Assembly (NCBI RefSeq): GCF_021287045.1
Contig: NZ_JAJTBG010000005.1
Coordinates: forward strand, 186,001-250,000
Source: Oryzomicrobium sp.
Lineage (GTDB): Bacteria; Pseudomonadota; Gammaproteobacteria; Burkholderiales; Rhodocyclaceae
Length of the DNA stretch: 64,000 nucleotides
Direction of reading: 5' to 3'
Translations under genes and position numbers: made by a program
The notes under the pieces: model-generated
Database searches by the model: none
What the model was told of the DNA's origin: nothing
What the model saw: only the letters and a program-made list of their open reading frames with translations
In this document: one piece after another, positions 28,573 through 41,636 of the stretch
Numbering within the stretch: position 1 is the stretch's first letter
How the letters are laid out: each line of letters begins with the position of its first letter

Positions 28573-29970
28573 CTACCCGCCGTCGCTAGGCCGCCCCGCC
28601 ATGGGCGGGGTCGCGGCAACCCGCTCCCGGGCCTGGCGGTTGGCCCCCAGGGGCACCGCGCCGAGTAGCACGCCGCCCACGGCGATCAGGGCGGTAGGCA
28701 GGTCGAACTGGCTCACCGCCACCACCGCCGACACCCACAGGGCGGCGGCGCTCAGGGCCGGCCAGGCCACCATCAGGACCAGGTCGGCCAGGGACTGGCG
28801 TGCCCGGTGGCGAAAATGCCAGGCGCAGGCGAAGCCGGCTAGCCCGTAGTAGTAGGCCACCTGCACGCCGATGGCGTTGATCGAGGCCTTGAGCACCTCG
28901 CCGACCCCGTGGAAGAGCAGGGACAGAAGCAACAGCAGGCAGCCCAGGCCGGCGATCAGCATGGTGGCCCAGTAGGGGCTGCGCCAGTCGGCGTGGAGCC
29001 GGGCCCAGCGCCGGTGCAAGGCGCCGTCCCGGGACTTGGCGAACATGGTGCGGGTGAACTGGAGGATCGAGGTTTCCAGGGTGCCGATGGTGGACAGCAT
29101 CAGGGCCAGCACCGCCAGATAGCTCCAGGGCCGGGGAAAGAGCCGGTCGGCCACGGCGAAGATGACGTTGGTGCTGGCGTTGCGGATCTCGTCGTCCCCC
29201 AGGGCGAGCAGCGCCACGGCGGCGAAAGCGGTGAAGGCCGAGGTGATGATGACCATGGCCAGGGCCGCCCCCAGCCCGGGCAGCCGGGCCGAATCCCGGG
29301 TCTCCTCGTTGAGGTTCACCGCCACGTCCCATCCCCAGAAGAAATACAGGGCGATGATGGCGCCGCTGGCGAAGGCGGCCGGGGTGAAGGCGCTCGGCGC
29401 CAACTGCCCCCAGGACAGCCGGTGGGCCGCCGCCGGCCCGAAGCGCAGGGCGGCGGCCACGGTGAGCACCAGCAGGATGGCCAGCTCAGTGGCGGTCATC
29501 ACTGCCTGCACCGCCCCGGTGAGGGCGATGCCCCGGATCAGCACCAGGCTCACCGCCACCAACCAGCCCATGGACACCAGAGTCACCGCCAGTTGGTCGT
29601 TGACCAGGCTGGGGCAGAGCAGCAGCAGGGTGGCGTTGCCCGCCGGGATGGTGGCCGAGACCATGAACAGGGTGGAGGCCACCAGCAGGGTCCAGCCGGC
29701 GAAGAAGCCCAGGGTGCGGTTGAAGATGCGGCTGACCCAGGCGTAGGAGGCCCCGGCGTTGGCCTCCAGCCGGTTGAGGTGCATGTAGGCGAAAGTGATG
29801 CCGAACATGATCAGCCCGCAGTAGAGCAGGCTGGCGGGGGCGAGCACGCCGACGGCGCCGATCAGGGTGGTCATGGTCGCCGAGATGCTGAAGGTGGGCG
29901 CGGTGCCGGCTACCCCCATCACCACCGAATGGACCAGGCTCAGGGCGTCCTTTTGCAGATCGTCGGCCAC
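28573..29970 (-). CDS. APC-family amino acid/amine permease
   Basis: A 465-residue inner-membrane transporter with about twelve hydrophobic helices. The APC signature near the N-terminus is SVVMGVAGTAPTFSISATMT, with EANAGASYAWVSRIFNRTLG in helix 3 and the FFWGWDVAVNLNEETRDS loop. The substrate is not readable; amino acids or amines are usual. It starts 64 bases after draG on the same strand, so it may be read through from draT-draG and move a nitrogen compound. Confidence 0.85.
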   Translation of the reverse strand: MADDLQKDALSLVHSVVMGVAGTAPTFSISATMTTLIGAVGVLAPASLLYCGLIMFGITFAYMHLNRLEANAGASYAWVSRIFNRTLGFFAGWTLLVASTLFMVSATIPAGNATLLLLCPSLVNDQLAVTLVSMGWLVAVSLVLIRGIALTGAVQAVMTATELAILLVLTVAAALRFGPAAAHRLSWGQLAPSAFTPAAFASGAIIALYFFWGWDVAVNLNEETRDSARLPGLGAALAMVIITSAFTAFAAVALLALGDDEIRNASTNVIFAVADRLFPRPWSYLAVLALMLSTIGTLETSILQFTRTMFAKSRDGALHRRWARLHADWRSPYWATMLIAGLGCLLLLLSLLFHGVGEVLKASINAIGVQVAYYYGLAGFACAWHFRHRARQSLADLVLMVAWPALSAAALWVSAVVAVSQFDLPTALIAVGGVLLGAVPLGANRQARERVAATPPMAGRPSDGG

Positions 29971-30034
29971 TTTCGCTGCTCCCGTTCATGTCCCATGGCG
30001 CCACCGCCGGCCCGGCGGGCCGCGTTCCCTGGAC

Positions 30035-30982
30035 CTATGACCGCGCCGACGGCGGGACGTGCCCGGGCCGGTCCAGCCCGGCCAGCCGTTCCGCCTGGTC
30101 CGCCGCCGCCTGACGCGCCTCCCGGTCGAGCCGGCGCAGCCAGCGCGGCGGGATGGCGTCTTCGCCGTAGCAGGCTCCGGCCAGCATGGCGGCCAGGGCG
30201 CCGTTGGTATCGGCGTCGCCGCCCTGGTTCACCGCCAGCACCACGCAGGATTCGAAGTCGGCGGTGGAAAAGAAGGCGTGGCAGACGGTCTGCCAGGTGT
30301 CCACCACGTAGCCGCTGGCGCGCCGGGGGTAGGGGTCGAAACGGAAGGTGCGCCGCTCGGCGGCCAGGTCGTCGGCCACACGCCGGGCAGCGTCCTGGCC
30401 CTGACCGGCAAGGAGCCGGCGGGCCATGCGGCCGAGGGCCAGGGCGGCGGCATCCGAATAGGGGTGGTGGTGGGTGAAGCGGCACTGGGCCAGGGTGTAG
30501 CGGGCAAAGCGGCTGCCCGGCCCGTCGTCCTGGTCGGACAGGGTAGCCAGCACCACCGGCAGGTTGCGCATGGCCGCGCCATTGCCCCCGTCCCCCTCGT
30601 GGGGCGTCGCTTCCAAGGAGCCCTGCTGCATATAGCGGACGATGCCGCGGCGACAGGTGTTGCCCACGTCGATGGGCCGGGTCTTGAGCCAGGCGGCGAA
30701 GTGCTCGGCCACCCGGGGCAGGCTCCAGTCCTCGCCGGCGGCCCGGGCGGCCAGGATGGCTTCGCCCAGGGCCAGGCTCATCTGGGTGTCGTCGGTGACC
30801 TGGCCGGGTTTGAGCTTGAGCCAGCCGCCCCCCACCAGGTCGCGCAGCTCGCCGTAGCGGGCGCGGATTTCGCCGGCGGTGAGGAATTCGACGCTGGCCC
30901 CCAGGGCGTCCCCCACGGCGAACCCCAGGTAGGCGCCCCGCACCCGGGCAGCCAGGTCGGGGAGAGGAGAGGTGTCGCTCAT
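30035..30982 (-). CDS. draG: dinitrogenase reductase-activating glycohydrolase
   Basis: DraG removes ADP-ribose from the nitrogenase Fe protein and so switches it back on. The 315-residue ADP-ribosylglycohydrolase has AYLGFAVGDALGASVEF, the metal-binding VTDDTQMSLALGEA (about residue 62) and the C-terminal NQGGDADTNGALAAMLAG, whose Asp residues hold the two Mn ions. It starts 13 bases after draT and both lie divergent from nifHDK. Confidence 0.95.
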   Translation of the reverse strand: MSDTSPLPDLAARVRGAYLGFAVGDALGASVEFLTAGEIRARYGELRDLVGGGWLKLKPGQVTDDTQMSLALGEAILAARAAGEDWSLPRVAEHFAAWLKTRPIDVGNTCRRGIVRYMQQGSLEATPHEGDGGNGAAMRNLPVVLATLSDQDDGPGSRFARYTLAQCRFTHHHPYSDAAALALGRMARRLLAGQGQDAARRVADDLAAERRTFRFDPYPRRASGYVVDTWQTVCHAFFSTADFESCVVLAVNQGGDADTNGALAAMLAGACYGEDAIPPRWLRRLDREARQAAADQAERLAGLDRPGHVPPSARS

Positions 30983-30995
30983 CGCCCTGTCCGCG

Positions 30996-31856
30996 CTACA
31001 GATAGGCCAGGCGCACCCGGAAATCGCCGCCGATCGCCAGGTATTCGCCCTCGCCACGCAGCACCGGGCCGTCGAGCAGGGCGTTGCAGAAGAGGATCTT
31101 GGAAATCGGCACCGCCACTTCGAGCAGGGTGTCGCCGAAGGTGTCGGCGGTTTCCCGGCTGTCGGTAAAGCTGACCAGGTTGTTGTGCCGGGCGATGGCC
31201 TCGCGCTTGCCGAGCCAGCACACCACCTGGTGCTCGGAGAAGTCGTTGACGCCCCGGTACAGGGTCAGGTGGCGGCAGGGCGGATAGGGCCAGCCGGGCA
31301 GGCCGCCGCGGGCGGTTCGGGCCGTCCCCGCAGTACCGTGCCAGTCGCCCCAGAACAGCCACTGGCCATATTCGTAGAGCAGGTCGAACTGCTGGGCGAT
31401 GGCGTTGGTGTGGTAGCGGGCGGCCATCTTCTCTTCCACGTAGGTCATCCACGCCGGAGACGGGTAGGCCCCCAGGGGCGCCTTGTGGAAGAGCGGCGCC
31501 AGGCCGAAGCGGCTTTCCACCCAGCCCTTGAGCACGGCCCCGGCCGGGCCGTTGGCGTCGAAGCCCCAGCCGTGCAGCACCTTGAGGTAGCTGGAGCGGT
31601 GGCGCTTCCTGCCCAGGCGGTCCGGCGGGTTGGGCGCATCCAGATCGAACACGGCGTTCATGTAGGCACGGAAGGCGGCCTGAGCGTCCGCCAGCCCGGC
31701 AGCATCGCCGAGCATGCGGAACAGGGCGGCATTGGTTTCGCGCGTACCGTGGATGGACAGCCGCAGGGGGTAGTCGTTGTAGTCCGGGCTGGCAAGCAGG
31801 CCGGTGGGCAGGCCCACCAGGTTGGTGGCGTGGCGATAAGGGTCGGGAGCGGCCAT
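30996..31856 (-). CDS. draT: NAD+-dinitrogenase reductase ADP-ribosyltransferase
   Basis: DraT transfers ADP-ribose from NAD+ to an arginine of NifH and shuts nitrogenase off after ammonium or darkness/energy shifts. The 286-residue protein has the family blocks HATNLVGLPTGLLASPDYND, LYEYGQWLFWGDWHGTAG, LTLYRGVNDFSEH and NNLVSFTDSRETADTFGD. The ATG before AAPDPYRHATN was taken as the start; the longer frame covers promoter DNA. The target arginine is present in NifH (GCAGRGVI). Confidence 0.95.
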   Translation of the reverse strand: MAAPDPYRHATNLVGLPTGLLASPDYNDYPLRLSIHGTRETNAALFRMLGDAAGLADAQAAFRAYMNAVFDLDAPNPPDRLGRKRHRSSYLKVLHGWGFDANGPAGAVLKGWVESRFGLAPLFHKAPLGAYPSPAWMTYVEEKMAARYHTNAIAQQFDLLYEYGQWLFWGDWHGTAGTARTARGGLPGWPYPPCRHLTLYRGVNDFSEHQVVCWLGKREAIARHNNLVSFTDSRETADTFGDTLLEVAVPISKILFCNALLDGPVLRGEGEYLAIGGDFRVRLAYL

Positions 31857-32000
31857 GACGGCGGGGCAGCAAGAACCGTTCCCCTGGCCGCCGCCCCCCA
31901 CCCTTCCTCCCCAGGCCCGCGTCACGCCTGGCGTTGCGGCCATTCCGGCCACGGCGGCCGGTGCCGCACTTGGAGGGAAAGTCGACAGGCGAAACGCCGT

Positions 32001-32016
32001 TGTCGACTTTCAGACA
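32001..32016. promoter_or_regulatory. NifA upstream activator site for nifH
   Basis: TGT-N10-ACA (TGTCGACTTTCAGACA), 86 bases before the -24 element of nifH. The 308-base draT-nifH gap holds this site, the sigma-54 promoter and a GTCGAC/GTCGAC repeat at 31981-32007. No sigma-54 element for draT was found. Confidence 0.85.
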
Positions 32017-32056
32017 CGGTGGAGGCGCCTCCGTCGAAACGGACAAACCCTCGTAA

Positions 32057-33037
<981 letters not shown>

Positions 33038-33098
33038 CGGGCGGTCGCGCCCCCACGGGGCGCCCCCCGAACCTTAAAACCATTCTTAGGAGAAACCC

Positions 33099-34538
33099 AT
33101 GAGTGCGGTTCTCGACGACAAGACGCGCAACAAGGCGTTGATCAACGAGGTGCTGGAAGCCTATCCGGAAAAGGCGGCCAAGAAGCGCGCCAAGCACCTC
33201 AACGTGTATGAAGAGGGCAAGCCCGACTGCGGCGTGAAGTCCAACATCAAGTCCCTGCCCGGCGTCATGACCATCCGCGGCTGCGCCTACGCCGGCTCGA
33301 AAGGCGTGGTGTGGGGCCCGATCAAGGACATGGTGCACATCTCCCACGGCCCGGTGGGCTGCGGCCAGTATTCCTGGGGCACCCGGCGCAACTACGCCAG
33401 CGGCACCATCGGCGTGGACAACTTCGTCGTGCTGCAGGTCACCTCCGACTTCCAGGAGAAGGACATTGTCTTCGGCGGCGACAAGAAGCTGGAGAAGGTG
33501 ATCGACGAGATCAACCAGCTGTTCCCCCTCGCCAACGGCATCTCGATCCAGTCCGAATGCCCGATCGGCCTGATCGGCGACGACATCGAGGCGGTGGCCA
33601 AGAAGAAGGGCAATGAAGCCGGCAAGACCATCGTGCCGGTGCGCTGCGAAGGCTTTCGCGGCGTGTCCCAGTCCCTCGGCCACCACATCGCCAACGACCA
33701 GGTGCGCGACTGGGTGCTGGACAAGGCCGACGCCCAGCACGCGGCCGGCCCTTACGACGTGGCCATCATCGGCGACTACAACATCGGCGGCGACGCCTGG
33801 TCGTCGCGCATCCTGCTCGAGGAGATGGGCCTGCGCGTGGTGGCCCAGTGGTCCGGCGACGGCACCCTGAAGGAGATGGAGAAGACCCCCAAGGTCAAGC
33901 TCAACCTGCTCCACTGCTACCGCTCGATGAACTACATCAGCCGGCACATGGAAGAGAAGTACGGCATTCCCTGGGTGGAATACAACTTCTTCGGTCCCTC
34001 CAAGATCGCCGCGTCGCTGCGGGAAATCGCTTCCCACTTCGACGACAAGATCAAGGAGAACGCCGAAAAGGTGATCGCCAAGTACCAGCCCATGGTCGAT
34101 GCGGTGATCGCCAAGTACAAGCCGCGCCTCGACAAAAAGACGGTAATGCTCTACGTCGGCGGCCTGCGTCCGCGCCATGTGGTCGGGGCCTACGAGGACC
34201 TGGGCATGGAAGTGGTGGGGGCCGGCTATGAGTTCGCCCACGGCGATGACTACCAGCGCACCACCCATTACGTGAAGGACGGCACCCTGATCTACGACGA
34301 CGTCACCGGCTTCGAGTTCGAGAAGTTCGCCGAGACGATCCGCCCCGACCTGGTGGGCTCCGGGGTCAAGGAAAAGTACATCTTCCAGAAGATGGGCATC
34401 CCCTTCCGCCAGATGCACTCCTGGGACTACTCCGGTCCGTACCACAGCTACGACGGCTTCGCCATCTTCGCCCGGGACATGGACATGGCCATCAACAGCC
34501 CGGTGTGGGCCATGAACAAGGCGCCGTGGAAGAAGTAG
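33099..34538 (+). CDS. nifD: nitrogenase MoFe protein alpha chain
   Basis: The 479-residue alpha subunit carries FeMo-cofactor. P-cluster cysteines are in [24 protein letters not shown] and [11 protein letters not shown]. The cofactor is held by Cys in [11 protein letters not shown] and His in [17 protein letters not shown]. The Gln/His pair near the cofactor ([13 protein letters not shown]) marks a molybdenum enzyme rather than a V or Fe-only one. Confidence 0.98.
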   Translation: MSAVLDDKTRNKALINEVLEAYPEKAAKKRAKHLNVYEEGKPDCGVKSNIKSLPGVMTIRGCAYAGSKGVVWGPIKDMVHISHGPVGCGQYSWGTRRNYASGTIGVDNFVVLQVTSDFQEKDIVFGGDKKLEKVIDEINQLFPLANGISIQSECPIGLIGDDIEAVAKKKGNEAGKTIVPVRCEGFRGVSQSLGHHIANDQVRDWVLDKADAQHAAGPYDVAIIGDYNIGGDAWSSRILLEEMGLRVVAQWSGDGTLKEMEKTPKVKLNLLHCYRSMNYISRHMEEKYGIPWVEYNFFGPSKIAASLREIASHFDDKIKENAEKVIAKYQPMVDAVIAKYKPRLDKKTVMLYVGGLRPRHVVGAYEDLGMEVVGAGYEFAHGDDYQRTTHYVKDGTLIYDDVTGFEFEKFAETIRPDLVGSGVKEKYIFQKMGIPFRQMHSWDYSGPYHSYDGFAIFARDMDMAINSPVWAMNKAPWKK

Positions 34539-34636
34539 GCCGCCGCCCGTCCGCATACCAGTACGACCTTCGCCTGCACGACCTGCTGCGCGACCGGTGC
34601 GGGGATGACCGTCCGGCTCGCTAAAGGAGATTCAAA

Positions 34637-36160
34637 ATGCCGCAAACCGCCGAGAAAATCCTCGACCACAACGCGCTCTTCAAGGAACCCGAGTACCAGG
34701 AGCTGATGGCGCGCAAGAAGGCCTTCGAGGAAGCGCCGCTCACCGCCGAAGTGAAGAAGATCGAGGACTGGACCAAGTCCTGGGAGTACCGGGAACTCAA
34801 CTTCAAGCGCGAAGCCCTGACCATCAACCCAGCCAAGGCCTGCCAACCCCTGGGCGCCGTGCTGTGCGCCTCGGGCTTCGAGGGCACCCTGCCCTACGTC
34901 CATGGCTCGCAAGGCTGCGTCGCCTACTTCCGCTCCCACTTCAACCGCCACTTCAAGGAACCGTCCTCCTGCGTGTCGGATTCGATGACCGAGGACGCGG
35001 CCGTGTTCGGCGGCCTGAACAACATGGTGGACGGCCTGGCCAACGCCTACGCCCTGTACAAACCGAAGATGATCGCCGTCTCCACCACCTGCATGGCCGA
35101 GGTGATCGGCGACGACCTGGACGCCTTCATCAAGACCGCCAAGCAGAAGGGCTCGCTGCCGGAAGACTTTCCGGTGCCCTTCGCCCACACCCCCTCCTTC
35201 GTCGGCAGCCACGTCACCGGCTACGACAACATGCTGCGCGGCGTGCTGCAGCAGTCCTGGAGCGGTGCCGAGCGCAGCACGGGCAACGGCAAGGTGGTGA
35301 TCAACGGCGGCTTCGACGGCTATTGCGTCGGCAACAACCGGGAACTGAAACGCCTGCTCAAGGCCATGGACATCGACGGCACGATCCTGTCCGACCCGTC
35401 GGACGTCTACGACACCCCGGCCGACGGCGAATTCCGCATGTACGACGGCGGCACCACCCTGGCCGACACCCGGGCGGCCCTGGACGCCCAGGCCACCTTC
35501 CTGCTGCAGGGGTTCTCCACTGCCAAGACCGGCGAATACATCGCCGCCAAGGGCCAGGAGGTGGTGACCTTCCACAACCCGGTCGGCGTAGCCGCCACCG
35601 ACGCCCTGCTGATGAGCCTGTCCCGGATCTCCGGCAAGGCCATTCCGGAAGAACTGGAAAAGGAACGAGGCCGCCTGGTGGACGCCATCGCCGATTCCCA
35701 GGCCTACCTGCACGGCAAGAGCTTTTCCCTGTTCGGCGACCCGGACATGGTGTTCGGCCTGACCGCCTTCCTGCTCGAACTGGGGGCCGAGCCCAAGCAC
35801 ATCGTGGTGACCAACTCGACCAAGGAATTCGTGGAGAAGATCACGGCCCTGCTGGCGGCCAGCCCCTTCGGCCAGGGGGCCAAGGTCTACGGCGGCAAGG
35901 ACCTGTGGCACCTGCGCTCCCTGCTCGCCACCGAGCCGTCCGATTTCCTCATCGGCAGCTCCTACGGCAAGTTCCTTGAGCGCGACACCGGGGTGCCCCT
36001 GATCCGCATCGGCTTCCCCCTGTTCGACCGCCACCACCATCACCGCTTCCCCATCTGGGGCTACCAGGGTGGCCTGAACGTACTGGTGCGCATCCTCGAC
36101 AAAATCTTCGACGTGCTCGACGCCGACCCCAAGGGCACCAGCTTCGACGTGGTGCGCTGA
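34637..36160 (+). CDS. nifK: nitrogenase MoFe protein beta chain
   Basis: The 507-residue beta subunit completes the MoFe tetramer. P-cluster cysteines are in [19 protein letters not shown] and [12 protein letters not shown], with the Ser ligand in [11 protein letters not shown]. The C-terminus ([19 protein letters not shown]) is canonical. It lies 98 bases after nifD with an AAGGAG ribosome site and is followed by a strong terminator, so nifENX and the other nif genes form separate units. Confidence 0.98.
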   Translation: MPQTAEKILDHNALFKEPEYQELMARKKAFEEAPLTAEVKKIEDWTKSWEYRELNFKREALTINPAKACQPLGAVLCASGFEGTLPYVHGSQGCVAYFRSHFNRHFKEPSSCVSDSMTEDAAVFGGLNNMVDGLANAYALYKPKMIAVSTTCMAEVIGDDLDAFIKTAKQKGSLPEDFPVPFAHTPSFVGSHVTGYDNMLRGVLQQSWSGAERSTGNGKVVINGGFDGYCVGNNRELKRLLKAMDIDGTILSDPSDVYDTPADGEFRMYDGGTTLADTRAALDAQATFLLQGFSTAKTGEYIAAKGQEVVTFHNPVGVAATDALLMSLSRISGKAIPEELEKERGRLVDAIADSQAYLHGKSFSLFGDPDMVFGLTAFLLELGAEPKHIVVTNSTKEFVEKITALLAASPFGQGAKVYGGKDLWHLRSLLATEPSDFLIGSSYGKFLERDTGVPLIRIGFPLFDRHHHHRFPIWGYQGGLNVLVRILDKIFDVLDADPKGTSFDVVR

Positions 36161-36193
36161 ACCCGGCTTAACCGATTTTCCACCGGCAGCGGA

Positions 36194-36219
36194 AACCGGG
36201 CCTACGGGCCCGGTTTTTT
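36194..36219 (+). terminator. intrinsic terminator after nifK
   Basis: AACCGGGCC, a TACG tetraloop, GGCCCGGTT, then a T-run. It closes nifHDK. The next 338 bases up to 36557 are unusually AT-rich, with short A-rich direct repeats (CAACAAAT, CAAAAGCTG), and contain no recognisable gene. Confidence 0.95.
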
Positions 36220-36557
36220 CATTTTTGGCGATGCCCGGATTACCGGCCGCTTATTTGCGCCGCAATCAAACCCGGATGCAACCACCCCCCATTGCAGTTT
36301 TAAACAAAACCCTCTGAAAACCATTCGGCAATGAATATTTGTCGCAACAAATAATTCAACAAATCAAATACTTGCAAATAAAATTTGGCGGCAAACAATT
36401 AAACGACAAATACTCGCAAAAGCTGACAAAAGCTGGCATTTATATAAAATACAAAAAACAAAAGACATGACGAAAAACAAAAACAGAGCACGAATACCCG
36501 GCAGAAGAACGTACCCGCAGTTTCAACGACCTTCCCGCGATATTCCGAATCTGCGCC

Positions 36558-37757
36558 ATGTCGACAAAACCCAGGCAGGCCGTCGCCGCCGACTTCGTTC
36601 TGCACCAGCCCCTGGGCTGGCCGCTCTATGATGCCAATGGCCTCCTGCTGCTCAAGCAGGGCTACGTCATCACCATGCCCAGCCTGATCGACCGCCTGCT
36701 CGAGCGCGGTTGCTACATCGGCCCGCCCAACACCGAGCAAAAGCGCATCCAGATCGATGCGGGCGGCGACGAGGGCGAGCAAAAAGAGGGGGGCGACGAT
36801 ACCGCCGCGCCCCGCAAGGCCGCCCAGGCCCCGGTGTTCTTCCGCACCCTCGACCTGATCACCAGCATCCGCCGCATCCACAAGCTGCTCTGCGACCCGC
36901 CGGCCCTGGGCGTCAACATCCGGGGCTACGTGGAGGAACGGGCCGACCAGTTGATCGCCATGGTGGGCGAGGATGCCGATGCGGTGCTGGCGGCGGCCTA
37001 CCTCACCACGGAAATCCCCGAGTACCGCCCGGGCCACCAACTGCTCGGCGCCGCCATCGCCGCCCTGCTGGCCCCGTCCTGCGGCATCAACGGCGCGCAG
37101 CGGCGCACGCTGGTGTGCGCCGCCCTGACCCGGGACGTGGGGCTGCACGAATTCGACCAGTCTCCCGACGGCACCAGCCGGACTCTCTCCGAAACGGCCC
37201 GGGCCAAGGTGCAGGGGCATGCCGAGCTGTCCGCCGGCATCCTCGCCACCCATGGCATCAAGGACGAGCCCTGGCTGCGCTACGTGCGCGAGCACCACGA
37301 ACGCCCCGACGGGAGCGGCTATCCGGTGCACAAGCGCACCGGCGAGGCCTTGCCCGGCTCCTTCCTGCTCAACCTGGCCGACTCCTACGCCAGCATGGTC
37401 CTGACCAGCGAACGGGTCCCGGGGAAGTTTCCCGCCAACGTGATCCGGGAACTGTTCCTGGAAAAGGGCCATCGCTACGACGAACTCCACGTCACTGCGC
37501 TGTTCAAGACCCTGACCCGCTTTCCCGCCGGCACCCTGGTGTCCCTGGCCAACGGCGAAATCTGCATGGTCAAGCGCACCGCCGCCGACGGCAAGCCCAT
37601 GGCATACAGCATTTATGATCGCACCGGCATGCCCCAGAGCAGCCCGGTGCTGCGCGACACCGGCCAGCCCGAATTCGCCATCACCGGCTGCGTCTCGCCG
37701 GCCAAATGCCAGTCCGCCGCCCTGATCATCCGCCGCCTCTGGCAGGCCGCCCGCTGA
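36558..37757 (+). CDS. HD-GYP-like protein with altered HD motif
   Basis: A 399-residue cytoplasmic protein. An N-terminal DUF3391/PilZ-like region (FVLHQPLGWPLYDANGLLLL) is followed by an HD-GYP-type domain from about residue 140 with EHHERPDGSGYPVHKRTGE fully kept. The HD pair itself is replaced: where Leu-His-Asp-Ile-Gly-Lys is expected the protein reads LTRDVGLHEF. Cyclic di-GMP hydrolysis may therefore be lost or weakened, leaving a binding role. It lies between nifK and the PAS-HAMP gene, on the same strand. Confidence 0.8.
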   Translation: MSTKPRQAVAADFVLHQPLGWPLYDANGLLLLKQGYVITMPSLIDRLLERGCYIGPPNTEQKRIQIDAGGDEGEQKEGGDDTAAPRKAAQAPVFFRTLDLITSIRRIHKLLCDPPALGVNIRGYVEERADQLIAMVGEDADAVLAAAYLTTEIPEYRPGHQLLGAAIAALLAPSCGINGAQRRTLVCAALTRDVGLHEFDQSPDGTSRTLSETARAKVQGHAELSAGILATHGIKDEPWLRYVREHHERPDGSGYPVHKRTGEALPGSFLLNLADSYASMVLTSERVPGKFPANVIRELFLEKGHRYDELHVTALFKTLTRFPAGTLVSLANGEICMVKRTAADGKPMAYSIYDRTGMPQSSPVLRDTGQPEFAITGCVSPAKCQSAALIIRRLWQAAR

Positions 37758-37821
37758 TCCGCCGGCCTTCGTCCCATCCAGACTTCTTTTCGCCTACTTC
37801 CCGCATCCGAGCCCGAGCACC

Positions 37822-39474
37822 ATGCGCACAAACCTCCCCGTCAGCCAGGAAGAGCATCTCGTCCCCCCCGGCATCGCCATCGTCTCCAAGACCGACCTGC
37901 GCGGCGTCATCACCTACGCCAACGACGCCTTCGTCGACATCAGCGGCTACAGCCGCGAGGAATTGATCGGGCAGCCCCACAACCTGCTGCGCCACCCCGA
38001 CATGCCGCCCCAGGCCTTCGCCCACATGTGGGCCACTCTGAAGAAAGGGAATCCCTGGAAGGGCATCGTCAAGAACCGCACCCGGGACGGCGGCTTCTAC
38101 TGGGTCAAGGCGGTGGTGGTGCCGGTGCGCAAGGACAACCAGACCATCGGCTACATGTCGGTCCGGGAAACCGCCAGCCGGGACGAGATCGCGGCGGCGG
38201 AACACGCCTACCGCAAGCTCGCCGCCAGCGGCGAGCCGATCAAGGCCAATCCACTGCACAACCTGCTGACCATCAAGACCGGCTTCCTGCTCGGCTCCCT
38301 GTTCGTCATCTTCCTGATGATCATGGGCGGCATCCTGGGCATCGGCGGCCTGATGCTGTCCAACGGTACGGTGGAAACCCTGTACAAGAACCGCATCGTC
38401 ACCCTCATCAAGGTCGGCCAGATGGACGCCGAGGTGCGCCAGATCACGGAGGCCACCGCCAACGGCCATCCCGCCGCCCCGCTGCCGCCGGCCCGGACCA
38501 TCACCGTCGCCCGCCTGCTCGCCGAGCTGGAGGGCACGCCCCTGCCCCCGAGCGGACAGGCGATGGTGCATGGCCTGCAAGCCGAATTCACCCAACTCAA
38601 CCAATTGCTCAACGCCGCCCAGGAGGCCGATCCGGCCGACGGCAAGGCCGCCGCCCCCCTGATCCAGGCCAGCCTCGGCCGGCTGCAAAGCCAGATCGGC
38701 GAACTGGGACGGACCGTCCAGGCCATTTCCGACGACGACTACATGTCCATGCGCGAACGTAACCTGATGATCGGCAAGATCGCCCTGGCCGGCATCGTCG
38801 TCGGCATCCTGGCCGTGCTGGTGGTCGGCCACTTCTTCATCCGCGACATCGTCACGCCGCTGCACGCCGCCATACGCAGTTTCGACCGCATCGCCCAGGG
38901 GGACCTGACCGGCGAGGTGGAAGTGTTCGGCAAGGGCGAGACGGGGCAGCTGATCCGGGCCAGCGCCGTGATGCAGATGCACCTGAAGGTGATCACCGAC
39001 GAAATCTGCCTGGTGGCCAAGGGCATCCAGGCCCACTGCGGCCAGCTCAACCGGGCCCTGTTCGAGATCAGCGACCACTCCGAAATCCAGCACGACCGGC
39101 TCAGCCAGGCGCGCAGTACCCTGACCGAGACCCAGTCCTTCTCCCTGGACCTGGAGCAGATGCTGGGCCGGCTGCACGAGGCCGTCCAGGGCGGGAACGG
39201 CGGCGCCGGCGAACACGCCGCGGAGCTGGTGGCGCGCATCGAGAATGCCATCCGCCTGCAATCCTTCGCCTTCGAGGACTTCCTTGCCCGGGTCGACCAG
39301 TTGGCCGAACTGGTGGTGGACAACCGCCAGGACACCCAGGCCGCCTACGCCATGTCGGAACGGCTGCAAGATGCCGCCGGCCACCTCAACGAACTGGTCA
39401 GCTACTTTTCCACGACCCAGCCGCCCCAAGCCCCTCCCCTGCCTCAGGAAGCGGTAGCCCTGGAACAGGCCTGA
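37822..39474 (+). CDS. PAS-HAMP membrane sensor lacking a known output domain
   Basis: A 550-residue protein. A cytoplasmic PAS domain comes first (residues 15-125, with NDAFVDISGYSREELIG and NLLRHPDMPPQAFAHMW as in the Aer redox sensor). Two transmembrane helices follow (about 155-180 and 318-340) around a periplasmic stretch of 135 residues, then a HAMP domain (about 342-395). The last 155 residues are predicted coiled helices but lack the conserved chemoreceptor hairpin (no EIxxIVxxI-type core), GGDEF, EAL or kinase motifs. It starts 64 bases after the HD-GYP gene. Confidence 0.8.
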   Translation: MRTNLPVSQEEHLVPPGIAIVSKTDLRGVITYANDAFVDISGYSREELIGQPHNLLRHPDMPPQAFAHMWATLKKGNPWKGIVKNRTRDGGFYWVKAVVVPVRKDNQTIGYMSVRETASRDEIAAAEHAYRKLAASGEPIKANPLHNLLTIKTGFLLGSLFVIFLMIMGGILGIGGLMLSNGTVETLYKNRIVTLIKVGQMDAEVRQITEATANGHPAAPLPPARTITVARLLAELEGTPLPPSGQAMVHGLQAEFTQLNQLLNAAQEADPADGKAAAPLIQASLGRLQSQIGELGRTVQAISDDDYMSMRERNLMIGKIALAGIVVGILAVLVVGHFFIRDIVTPLHAAIRSFDRIAQGDLTGEVEVFGKGETGQLIRASAVMQMHLKVITDEICLVAKGIQAHCGQLNRALFEISDHSEIQHDRLSQARSTLTETQSFSLDLEQMLGRLHEAVQGGNGGAGEHAAELVARIENAIRLQSFAFEDFLARVDQLAELVVDNRQDTQAAYAMSERLQDAAGHLNELVSYFSTTQPPQAPPLPQEAVALEQA

Positions 39475-39485
39475 TACCTTCAACC

Positions 39486-39525
39486 AAGCAAAACGCCGGG
39501 TCCCCGACCCGGCGTTTTGCTTTTT
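39486..39525. terminator. strong bidirectional terminator
   Basis: A 17-base perfect stem (AAGCAAAACGCCGGGTC with its complement) and a CCC loop, with T-runs on the plus strand and T-rich sequence on the minus. It separates the PAS-HAMP gene from the end of the long leftward aromatic operon. Confidence 0.95.
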
Positions 39526-39562
39526 AGGCAGGCGTAATCTCAAGCCGCGCTGCGGCCCTGCC

Positions 39563-41572
<2,010 letters not shown>

Positions 41573-41636
41573 GGCAGGTCTCGGCAGATCGGGGGACGGG
41601 ACGAAACGGCCGGGCGGAATCGCGCCGGCAGCCGTC

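Noticed and set aside
31857-32000. Sigma-54 promoter for draT
   Set aside because: GTGCCGCACTTGG near 31960 resembles one only loosely; GG/GC pairs are not at the right spacing.
36221-36557. AT-rich stretch after nifK as a replication origin
   Set aside because: No DnaA boxes in an ordered array and no replication genes nearby; only simple A-rich repeats.
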